A stretch of 47,799 nt of DNA, from assembly GCA_001512485.1 (NCBI GenBank), contig LFRV01000060.1, positions 1 through 47,799 of the forward strand, written 5' to 3'. The notes beneath the pieces are model-generated. The model did no database searches and was not told the origin of the DNA. It saw nothing but the letters and a program-made list of their open reading frames with translations. The translations under genes were made by a program, and so were the position numbers. Below, one piece after another: positions 34,300 through 41,950 of this stretch (the stretch's first letter is position 1; each line of letters starts with the position of its first letter). The DNA is from Clostridiales bacterium DTU069. Its GTDB lineage: Bacteria; Bacillota; Clostridia; DSM-8532.

Positions 34300-35700
34300 A
34301 TGCGTAAATTTATTGATGAAAATTTCATGCTTCAGAATGAAACGGCGAAAACACTGTATTTTAAATACGCGAAGGACATGCCGATTATCGACTATCACTG
34401 TCATTTAAACCCGAAAGAGATAGCCGAGAATAAAAAATATGAAAATATTACCGAACTCTGGCTCGGCGGCGATCATTACAAATGGCGCGCAATCAGGAGC
34501 AACGGCGTCGATGAGAAATATATCACAGGCACGGCGGAACCGAAGGAGAAGTTTATGAAATTTGCCGAAACCATGCCGTACCTGCTTGGAAACCCGATTT
34601 ATCACTGGACTCACCTTGAACTCAAACGATATTTCGGCATAGATAAGATTCTTTCGCGTGAAACCGCGGAAGAAATATGGGACACATGCAACGCGATGCT
34701 GAAAAGCGACGATTTATCTGCGCGCGGGCTAATCCTCAAATCAAATGTCGAAGTCATATGTACCACCGACGACCCTGTGGACAACCTTGAATACCATAGG
34801 GCGATCAGGGAGGATAAAAGTTTTCCGGTTAAAGTATTACCGGCTTTCAGGCCGGATAAAGCGCTTAATATTCACCTGGACGGGTTCAGTGAATATATCG
34901 GGGTTCTCGGAAAGGTTTCCGGAATAAACATAACAAGCGTTTCCGCACTAAAGGAAGCCCTTGTAAAAAGGCTTGATTTCTTTGATAAGAACGGGTGCAA
35001 AGTGTCTGATCATGGGTTGGATTATGCTGTATACGAGATAGCCGATACTGCGGACATTGAAAATATTTTTCAAAAGGGTCTTAAAGGCCGGCCGCTGCAG
35101 CAGTTTGAAGCCGATAGATTTAAAACGCATATGCTTTTATTCCTTGGCCGTGAATACGCGAAAAGAGGCTGGGCCATGCAGCTTCATCTTGGAACAATGC
35201 GCAACAATAACACCCGGATGTTTAAATTAATCGGCCCCGATACCGGCTTTGACGCAATGGGGGATTTCTGTCAGGCTAAGTCCCTGGCAGGATTCCTTGA
35301 CAATCTGTTTAGTACCGGAGAGCTGCCAAAAACGATCATATACTGTTTGAACCCCTGCGACAATGAAGTTATTGCTTGTTTAACAGGTTGTTTCCAGGGA
35401 ACCGAGGCTCCCGGTAAGATTCAGTTCGGTACAGCCTGGTGGTTTAATGACCATAAAGACGGAATGGAGAAGCATATGATTGCGCTTGCCAATCTTGGTC
35501 TTTTCAGAAGATTCGTAGGAATGCTCACCGATTCAAGAAGCTTTTTGTCATATACAAGGCATGAATATTTCCGAAGGATATTGTGCAATCTTGTGGGAAG
35601 ATGGGCCGAGGCCGGAGAAGTGCCGATGGATATCGAAATGCTTGGCGCAATGGTTCGGGAAATCTGTTATTACAACGCGAAAAACTATTTCGGTTTTTAG
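34300..35700 (+). CDS. uxaC: Uronate isomerase (glucuronate/galacturonate isomerase)
   Basis: A 466-residue enzyme of standard length. It starts with FIDENFMLQNETAKTLYFKYAKDMPIIDYHCHL, in which His33 and His35 form the metal HxH, and ends with RRILCNLVGRWAEAGEVPMD and CYYNAKNYFGF, the conserved UxaC tail. KVLPAFRPDKAL, MQLHLGTMRNNN and TDSRSFLSYTRHEYFRR are further family signatures. It converts D-glucuronate to fructuronate and D-galacturonate to tagaturonate, the first step of hexuronate use. No other uronate genes lie nearby. AAGGAGGA precedes the ATG by eight bases. Confidence 0.95.
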   Translation: MRKFIDENFMLQNETAKTLYFKYAKDMPIIDYHCHLNPKEIAENKKYENITELWLGGDHYKWRAIRSNGVDEKYITGTAEPKEKFMKFAETMPYLLGNPIYHWTHLELKRYFGIDKILSRETAEEIWDTCNAMLKSDDLSARGLILKSNVEVICTTDDPVDNLEYHRAIREDKSFPVKVLPAFRPDKALNIHLDGFSEYIGVLGKVSGINITSVSALKEALVKRLDFFDKNGCKVSDHGLDYAVYEIADTADIENIFQKGLKGRPLQQFEADRFKTHMLLFLGREYAKRGWAMQLHLGTMRNNNTRMFKLIGPDTGFDAMGDFCQAKSLAGFLDNLFSTGELPKTIIYCLNPCDNEVIACLTGCFQGTEAPGKIQFGTAWWFNDHKDGMEKHMIALANLGLFRRFVGMLTDSRSFLSYTRHEYFRRILCNLVGRWAEAGEVPMDIEMLGAMVREICYYNAKNYFGF

Positions 35701-35746
35701 TAATAAATGCCGCGGTATGGCGGGTTACCCGAAGGTAAACTTTAAA

Positions 35747-35785
35747 AAATGACAGGAACTGTTATAATGATAGTTCCTGTCATTT
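35747..35785. terminator. Bidirectional terminator between uxaC and speD
   Basis: AAATGACAGGAACT and AGTTCCTGTCATTT form a perfect 14-bp stem with an 11-base loop; a six-base A run on its left gives T6 for the minus-strand speD transcript. Confidence 0.85.
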
Positions 35786-35805
35786 ACCTTTATCATTGAA
35801 ACCTG

Positions 35806-36610
35806 TTAAAAATTTTTACCATAAAAAATTTCGTGCATTTCTTTCCACAACTTCTCACGTATATACTCTTTTTCTTCCGGGTCCAGATCTATTTCATCAA
35901 CCTCGAAAAGGTAATTATCAAGATTAATCTCTTTAAGAAGCATTTTTGTATGAAATATGTTTTCCTGATATACATTGACATCAATCAGGTTATAGCGGTT
36001 TATAACGCTCTGAGGGATATAATTCTGTATTGAATTTATCGAATGATCGATAAAATGCTTCCGTCCGTCTTCGTCCCTGGTAAAACCTCGAACCCTGTAG
36101 TCCATAATAATTATATCCGAATCAAAACTGTTAATGAGAAATTCGAGCGCGTTCAACGGTGATATTTGCCCGCACGTCGAAACGTCAATATCAACTCTGA
36201 AAGTTGATATTTCTTCATCGGGATGGCTTTCAGGATATGTATGCACCGTCACATGGCTTTTATCAAGATGAAATACCACCGAATCCTTATTGGGAATAAT
36301 ACCGCCATTACAGGAAATATCAAGCGTGTTGGGCGGTAAATCTTTTTCCGCAATCATGCACGTAACGCTGGCTCCCTGGGGTTCATAATCCTGTTTCGCA
36401 ATATTAAGAATTTTCGCGCCGATTATTTCCGTAACATTTGTGAGGATTTCGGTCAGCCTGGAAGAATTGTACTGTTCATCAATATATTCAATATATTTTT
36501 TTTTTGTCTTCAGGCGTTTTCGCATAGCATATATCGTAGATATTAAAGCTTAAGGATTTGGTAAGATTATTAAAACCGTATAATCTGAGTATTTTTGAAT
36601 TCTGAACCAT
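35806..36610 (-). CDS. speD: S-adenosylmethionine decarboxylase proenzyme, split by a frameshift at a 10-A run
   Basis: The long frame (239 residues from an ATG at 36525) lacks the conserved N-terminus. Upstream, an ATG at 36610 with GGAG in front reads [19 protein letters not shown] and on to [14 protein letters not shown], matching the start of E. coli-type SpeD, then hits a stop two codons past the A10 run (36496-36505). Removing one A joins both parts into a 267-residue protein, close to the 264 of E. coli SpeD. The self-cleavage site [12 protein letters not shown] has the Ser that becomes the pyruvoyl group. The enzyme supplies aminopropyl groups for spermidine. A10 is a known type of slippage site, so some full protein could be made; a read error is the alternative. 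Confidence 0.85.
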
Positions 36611-36741
36611 TCCACCCAGCTCCTTTATATCGATATTAATTTTATTCCTCAACTCTACAGGTGGAGTTTCGGTTTATTCCGTTGTTTCAAAAAACAATTA
36701 TAGCATATATGATACCGAAATCAAACTTTCAGAAGTTTATC

Positions 36742-36769
36742 AAAAACAGCAGTCCGGTCCGGACTGCTG
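36742..36769 (-). terminator. Terminator of the osmC-like gene
   Basis: CAGCAGTCCGG and CCGGACTGCTG form an 11-bp stem with almost no loop, followed on the minus strand by TTTTT. It lies about 20 bases past the stop. Confidence 0.8.
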
Positions 36770-36787
36770 CGACTAACGGTTTTAATA

Positions 36788-37228
36788 CTACTCATTGAAA
36801 ACTTCGGTTGAAAAAACCGGTGTGTTTTCCAGGGTATCGTGGACAGGGCAATGTTTTTCAATGAAGTCCACAAACTTTTCAATTTCATCTTTTGAATTGT
36901 TGGCTTTAATATAAAAGCGGGTAGTAATTTTTGAAAAACCGATTTTGGCTTCTTTGTTTTTGCCTAAAAAGCCATCAGGGTCCAATATGCCTTCCAGTTC
37001 AATGCGTATATCCTGAAGATTTATTCTGTTCTTCTGTGCAAAAGCTTTTGCAACAATGCATTTGCATGCGCCAAGTGCAACAAGCAGGCATTCCACAGGG
37101 TTCATGCCCTTATCGTTGCCGCCTAAAGACTCGGGTTCATCCAGTATTAGTTTGAAATTCCGAGCGGCGCATTCTATAGTCAAGCCGTCTATCGGTTTTG
37201 TAGATGCTTTGAATACCATTTGTCCCAT
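36788..37228 (-). CDS. OsmC/Ohr-family protein (YhfA-like)
   Basis: A 146-residue protein with the OsmC fold. Two conserved Cys are visible, in ALGACKCIVAKAF near residue 55 and in IEKHCPVHDTL near residue 128, the pair that reduces peroxides in OsmC/Ohr proteins. MNPVECLLVALGAC is the family core. Ahead of the first conserved Cys there is a second (CKC), an unusual feature. The start at 37228 has GGAGGG upstream; 17 codons of open frame before it have no ribosome site. The role is likely peroxide or thiol stress, with specific substrate unknown. Confidence 0.85.
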   Translation of the reverse strand: MGQMVFKASTKPIDGLTIECAARNFKLILDEPESLGGNDKGMNPVECLLVALGACKCIVAKAFAQKNRINLQDIRIELEGILDPDGFLGKNKEAKIGFSKITTRFYIKANNSKDEIEKFVDFIEKHCPVHDTLENTPVFSTEVFNE

Positions 37229-37332
37229 AAAAACCCTCCAATTAATTATTTGTTTTAGTTTACCCAAAGAATAACACATGATACACTATTTTGTTCCCTT
37301 GGGCGGCAAGGCGCATATCGAACCCGTGACTA

Positions 37333-37361
37333 TTGTTCAAAAAATCCAGTCGTGTTATAGT
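37333..37361 (+). promoter_or_regulatory. Probable thyA promoter
   Basis: TTGTTC (37333-37338), a 17-base spacer and TATAGT (37356-37361), followed by a leader of about 105 bases to thyA. The -35 match is moderate. Confidence 0.5.
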
Positions 37362-37473
37362 ATAAACAAAGTATTTGATGCATTCGAAACCGGAATTCTG
37401 CGAAAACGGTTTGCAAGAGAGCGGCTGATCAGTTTTTATTCATGTAAATTGGGCTTCTCAGGGAGTGGTGACA

Positions 37474-38304
37474 ATGAGCAGAGCGGATATTATGTTTATA
37501 GAAATGTGCAGCGATATACTGCAAAACGGATTCAGTACGGAAGGACAGGCGGTAAGGCCTAAATGGGAGGACGGGACGCCTGCCCATGCGATAAAAAAGT
37601 TTGGAATTGTGAACCGGTACGATCTTTCGGAGGAATTTCCGATATTAACTATCAGGCCGACCAATTTAAAAGCGGCTGTTGATGAAATACTCTGGATATG
37701 GCAGAAAAAGTCGAACAGGATACAGGATTTAAACAGCAGGATATGGGATGCGTGGGCGGATGAGAACGGTACAATAGGAAAGGCTTACGGCTATCAATTG
37801 GGAATTAAGCATAAATATCCCGAGGGGGAGTTTGATCAGGTCGACAGGGTTTTGTATGATCTGAAACACAATCCGTACAGCAGGAGAATGATAACGAATC
37901 TATACAATCATTCGGATTTGCATGCGATGAACCTGTATCCGTGTGCATACAGCGTAACGTTTAATGTAACCGGGAATAAATTGAATGCCGTGCTTAATCA
38001 GCGTTCCCAGGATGTGCTGGTCGCAAACAACTGGAATGTAACCCAGTATGCGGTTCTTATCCATATGTTTGCGCAGGTATCGGGTTTAGTCCCGGGCGAA
38101 CTGGTGCATGTGATAGCTGATGCGCATATATATGACAGGCATATACCGCTTGTGAAGGAACTGATAAACAGAGTGCCTTTCCCTGCGCCGAAACTGGTTG
38201 TAAACCGGGATGTCAAGAATTTTTACGACTTCAGCGTGGATGATTTTATATTGGAGAATTATCAGGCTCACCCGCAAATAAAAAACATTCCGGTGGCTGT
38301 ATAG
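37474..38304 (+). CDS. thyA: Thymidylate synthase
   Basis: A 276-residue folate-dependent ThyA. The nucleophile is Cys157 in NLYPCAYSVTF, followed by NQRSQDVLVANNWNV and HIYDRH. KWEDGTPA and the Arg pair in YSRRMI bind the dUMP phosphate. It ends in KNIPVAV, with the C-terminal Val that closes over the active site. The ATG at 37474 is chosen over a GTG three codons upstream because AGGGAG is then eight bases away. It makes dTMP and dihydrofolate, which the adjacent DHFR recycles. It is similar to the Bacillus ThyA type with a mid-length small domain. Confidence 0.94.
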   Translation: MSRADIMFIEMCSDILQNGFSTEGQAVRPKWEDGTPAHAIKKFGIVNRYDLSEEFPILTIRPTNLKAAVDEILWIWQKKSNRIQDLNSRIWDAWADENGTIGKAYGYQLGIKHKYPEGEFDQVDRVLYDLKHNPYSRRMITNLYNHSDLHAMNLYPCAYSVTFNVTGNKLNAVLNQRSQDVLVANNWNVTQYAVLIHMFAQVSGLVPGELVHVIADAHIYDRHIPLVKELINRVPFPAPKLVVNRDVKNFYDFSVDDFILENYQAHPQIKNIPVAV

Positions 38305-38397
38305 AGTACGGATTAAACAACCGGTGCACTCAGAGCCGCCGGCTGTAAAGGCATTAGCGGGAGTAAAATTGCATAATCTGTTTTAATAGGAGACAAA

Positions 38398-38910
38398 ATG
38401 CAAGAGTGGATTATAATAGCGTCGGCGGACAAAAATTGGGGTATAGGCTATAAGAACCGCCTGCTTGCCAGGGTCCCGGAAGATATGAAGTTTGTATCTG
38501 AAAAAACAAAAGGCAAAGTTATTGTAATGGGGCGGAAGACACTTGAGTCCTTTCCGTCGGGCAAACCTTTGCCGGATCGTTTGAATGTTGTTTTAACAAC
38601 GGACATAAATTATTCCATAGAGGGAGCTTTGATTGTTCACGGCATCGAAGAACTTATGGAGGCATTAACCGATTACCGGGGTGAAATATATGTGTTCGGC
38701 GGCGGCAGCGTTTACACGCAGCTTATGCCGTACTGCACGCGGGCATATATAACAAGGTTCCGGCACGAGTTCACGGCCGATACGTATCTTCCCGGTTTTG
38801 ACAGCCTGGATGAGTGGGAATTGGTTTATTCCGGTGAATGGAAGACAAGCAAAACAGGTATCTGCTATAAGTTTACCGAGTATAAAAGGATATTAAATAA
38901 CAATAAATAA
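38398..38910 (+). CDS. folA: Dihydrofolate reductase
   Basis: A 170-residue DHFR. Motifs in order: IIIASADKNWGIGYKNRLL, the acidic catalytic Asp in VPEDMKF, VIVMGRKTLESFPSGKPLPDRLN and IYVFGGGSVYTQLMPYC. It reduces dihydrofolate made by ThyA, and the gene order thyA-folA fits. The gap to thyA is 93 bases with a short GC-rich hairpin, and AATAGGAG precedes the ATG. Confidence 0.94.
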   Translation: MQEWIIIASADKNWGIGYKNRLLARVPEDMKFVSEKTKGKVIVMGRKTLESFPSGKPLPDRLNVVLTTDINYSIEGALIVHGIEELMEALTDYRGEIYVFGGGSVYTQLMPYCTRAYITRFRHEFTADTYLPGFDSLDEWELVYSGEWKTSKTGICYKFTEYKRILNNNK

Positions 38911-38926
38911 TACTGGAGGTAACCGG

Positions 38927-40582
38927 ATGCAAAAAGAATATATAGATGTTGTTGTTGAGGGAAAGAAGATAAGAATAGAAAAAGGGATCACGCTTGAAAC
39001 AGTCAGTAAAAATGTTAAGCATGAAAAAAACTCCCTGATTGTTGCAGGAATTGTGAATAATGAAATAAGGGAATTGACATATCCTGTTACCGAGGAATGC
39101 GATATTTCCTTTGTTGATATGACAACCGACGACGGTATAAGGATTTACCAACGCAGCGTTATTTTCCTGCTTGTTAAGGCATTTTCCGATGTTTTCCCCG
39201 ACAAAGAGATCGAAGTTAGGCATTCCGTGAGCAGGGGACTTTTTTTCGAACCTGTTAACATGGAACTGAGTAAAGAGGATGTCGGGAAAATTGAAAATAG
39301 AATGAAAAGCCTTGTGGAAAAAGATATTCCGTTCAGGAAGGAAACCCTGCCGACCGAACAGGCGAAAGACAGGTTCTTGCGGGATAACAGAATCGATCGG
39401 TACGGTGCCATAAAATACCGCGAAAAGCCGTATGTCAGTTACTATGTTCTCGATGGCACGGAGGATTATTTTTACGGTTATATGGTTCCGAGCACGGGCT
39501 ATCTTTCGCTGTTTAAGCTCGAGTATTATAACGGCGGGATTGTGCTTATCACGCCGAGGAAATCAAGCCCGAATACTCTTGAAATGCGTGAAATACCAGA
39601 AAAATTGTTCCAGATATTTTCCGAATACCAGAAATGGGTCAGTATTCTTGGCGTTGATAATGTCGGAAAGCTTAACGACATAGTAGAAGCCGGAAAAATA
39701 AATGAGTTTATCAGGATTTCGGAAGCGCTCCATGAAAAAAAGATAGCCCAGATAGCCGATATGATTTATGAAGAAAGAGACAGAATAAAAGTAGTGCTTA
39801 TCGCGGGCCCGTCTTCGTCGGGAAAAACCACATTTGCGCAGAGGCTGTCGATCCAGCTTCGTGTAAATGGTCTTGTCCCGATAAACATATCAATTGACGA
39901 CTATTTTATAGAGAAAGCGAATACGCCGCTAGACGAGGATGGAAAACCCGATTATGAATCAGTTGAAGCAATTGACTTAAAGTTATTCAATGAGCATCTG
40001 AACGAACTGATTCAGGGTAAGGAAGTCCATGTGCCGTTCTATAATTTTATAACCGGAAAGCGGGAATACAGGAATAACAAACTTAGCCTGAACGGCGGCA
40101 AGATCCTTGTAATTGAGGGAATTCACGGCTTGAACCCAAGACTTACGGCTGAAGTTGATGAAGACAAAAAATTTAAAATATATATCAGTGCTATTACATC
40201 AATGAGAATTGACAGGCATAACAGGATACCGACGACGGACTTAAGGTTTATCCGAAGGATAGTAAGGGATCACCAATTCAGAGGCTGCCCGCCGGAAAAG
40301 ACAATAGAACTCTGGCCATCGGTAAGAAACGGGGAAGAAAAAAACATATTCCCGTTCCAGGAAAGAGCGGATATTATGTTCAACTCTTCGCTTATCTATG
40401 AGCTTGGTGTTCTAAAGACGTACGCAATGCCCCTGCTGCGGAATATCGGGCCTGATCTCCCGCAGTATTCGGAAAGCCGCAGGCTTATCGAATTCTTAAG
40501 CTATTTCCTGAACATAGGCTGCGAGGAGATACCGCCTAATTCGATACTGAGGGAGTTTATCGGCGGCTCGTGCTTCAAATAA
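38927..40582 (+). CDS. TGS-domain uridine kinase-like nucleoside kinase
   Basis: A 551-residue protein. Residues 1-65 form a TGS-like domain, a middle region resembles the second additional domain of threonyl-tRNA synthetase, and from about residue 285 there is a uridine/phosphoribulokinase-type kinase with P-loop GPSSSGKTTF (about 294-303), the Asp pair SIDDYF and GIHGLNP. This fusion is widespread in Clostridia and Thermotogales and is annotated as nucleoside kinase; its physiological substrate is not settled. The start has TGGAGG seven bases ahead. It follows folA by 16 bases, in the same operon. Confidence 0.88.
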   Translation: MQKEYIDVVVEGKKIRIEKGITLETVSKNVKHEKNSLIVAGIVNNEIRELTYPVTEECDISFVDMTTDDGIRIYQRSVIFLLVKAFSDVFPDKEIEVRHSVSRGLFFEPVNMELSKEDVGKIENRMKSLVEKDIPFRKETLPTEQAKDRFLRDNRIDRYGAIKYREKPYVSYYVLDGTEDYFYGYMVPSTGYLSLFKLEYYNGGIVLITPRKSSPNTLEMREIPEKLFQIFSEYQKWVSILGVDNVGKLNDIVEAGKINEFIRISEALHEKKIAQIADMIYEERDRIKVVLIAGPSSSGKTTFAQRLSIQLRVNGLVPINISIDDYFIEKANTPLDEDGKPDYESVEAIDLKLFNEHLNELIQGKEVHVPFYNFITGKREYRNNKLSLNGGKILVIEGIHGLNPRLTAEVDEDKKFKIYISAITSMRIDRHNRIPTTDLRFIRRIVRDHQFRGCPPEKTIELWPSVRNGEEKNIFPFQERADIMFNSSLIYELGVLKTYAMPLLRNIGPDLPQYSESRRLIEFLSYFLNIGCEEIPPNSILREFIGGSCFK

Positions 40583-40701
40583 GCGGCCCGCCGCAGGTTC
40601 ACCGGACAACGGCGTAAATGAAGAAAAATGTTTAGGTTCAGGATGGTGCCTGCAGGATCTGCTAATTGAGTAAAATTGAAGCTTAAAGAAAGGTTGTTGT
40701 T

Positions 40702-41871
40702 TTGGAAGGTAAAATAAATCTGATAGCTACTTCTTCGTTCGGCGTTGAAGCGATTGTCGCGGGGGAATTAAGGAAACTTGGTTATAAAGATATGAATGTA
40801 AAAGATGGAAAGGTGACTTTCGAAGCTCCTGTTTCAGCCATCTGCAGGGCGAATTTATGGCTACGATGCGCGGACAGGGTGTTTCTGAAAATGGGAGAGT
40901 TTGAAGCGGAAACTTTCGATCAGTTGTTTGAAGGAACAAAAGCAATCGCGTGGGAACGCTGGATTCCGAAAGACGCAGCATTCCCGGTTACCGGAAGCTG
41001 CATACGTTCGAAGCTGATGAGCATATCCGACTGCCAGTCGATAATAAAAAAAGCGGTGGTCGAAAGGCTAAAACTGCGTTACAGGCTGAACATTTTTCCC
41101 GAAACAGGACAAAGGTATAAAATAGTTTTCTGGATACTTAAAGATCAGGTTATTCTGGCTATTGACACTTCAGGAGACGGGCTTCATAAAAGGGGATACC
41201 GCAGGCTGACAACCGCCGCGCCGCTTAAGGAAACGCTCGCATCGGCGCTTTTGTATATAAGCCGCTGGAACGAAGAAAAACCGTTGATTGATCCGTTTTG
41301 CGGTTCCGGTACTATTCCGATAGAGGCAGCTTTAATGGGATTGAATATCGCTCCTGGCATTAACCGCAGCTTTGACGCGATGAACTGGCCAGAAATAGAT
41401 TCAAAGTTCTGGAATGAATCCGTTGAAGAAGCCCGTGATTTGATACGGCGCGTGACAGGACTGAAAATATACGGATACGATATGGACGCCGGGGCAGTAG
41501 AAACATGCCGCTTCCATGCGAAGGAAGCGGGAGTCGGTGAAATGCTTCATTTTCAGGTCAGGGATATGAAGCAAACATCTTCCCGGTTTGAATACGGAAT
41601 TGTTGTTACAAACCCGCCGTACGGGGACAGGTTAGGGAACAAAAACGAAAACGCGCTGCTTTACCGTGATATGAGCAAAGCCTTTAGAACAAACCTTCGA
41701 ACGTGGTCTTATTATATTATTTCTTCCGACATTGATTTCGAAAGGCACTTCGGTGAAAAAGCGAACAGGAAAAGGAAACTCTATAACGGCGGCATAATGT
41801 GCTATTTGTACCAGTATTACGGTCCTAAACCACCCCAAAAGGGACTAAAATCCGATAAGACCGCTGATTAA
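40702..41871 (+). CDS. THUMP-domain class I RNA methyltransferase (RlmL/YpsC type)
   Basis: A 389-residue protein. The N-terminal THUMP domain (about 1-160) precedes a SAM-dependent methyltransferase domain with IDPFCGSGTIPIEAALM near residue 196, YGYDMDAGAVETC and the catalytic TNPPYGDRLG near residue 304 that marks N2-guanine RNA methyltransferases. Relatives modify 23S rRNA (RlmL part) or tRNA, and the target here is unknown. The start is a TTG at 40702 behind GAAAGG; no ATG fits the conserved INLIATSSFGVEA start. It ends near a bidirectional terminator shared with PBP1A. Confidence 0.88.
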   Translation: MEGKINLIATSSFGVEAIVAGELRKLGYKDMNVKDGKVTFEAPVSAICRANLWLRCADRVFLKMGEFEAETFDQLFEGTKAIAWERWIPKDAAFPVTGSCIRSKLMSISDCQSIIKKAVVERLKLRYRLNIFPETGQRYKIVFWILKDQVILAIDTSGDGLHKRGYRRLTTAAPLKETLASALLYISRWNEEKPLIDPFCGSGTIPIEAALMGLNIAPGINRSFDAMNWPEIDSKFWNESVEEARDLIRRVTGLKIYGYDMDAGAVETCRFHAKEAGVGEMLHFQVRDMKQTSSRFEYGIVVTNPPYGDRLGNKNENALLYRDMSKAFRTNLRTWSYYIISSDIDFERHFGEKANRKRKLYNGGIMCYLYQYYGPKPPQKGLKSDKTAD

Positions 41872-41923
41872 TGACGGCTGCCGTAAAAGCCGGTTATGCA
41901 CCGGTCGATGTTTTGATTGGTAT

Positions 41924-41950
41924 AAAAAAACCCCTCAACGGGGTTTTTTT
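41924..41950. terminator. Bidirectional terminator between the THUMP methyltransferase and PBP1A genes
   Basis: A7-CCCC and GGGG-T7 with a 5-base loop; it serves both convergent genes and touches the PBP1A stop codon. Confidence 0.9.

Noticed and set aside
37278-37562. 94-codon plus-strand frame upstream of thyA
   Set aside because: It overlaps the thyA start and its ribosome site out of frame, contains the likely thyA promoter and has no recognisable features.
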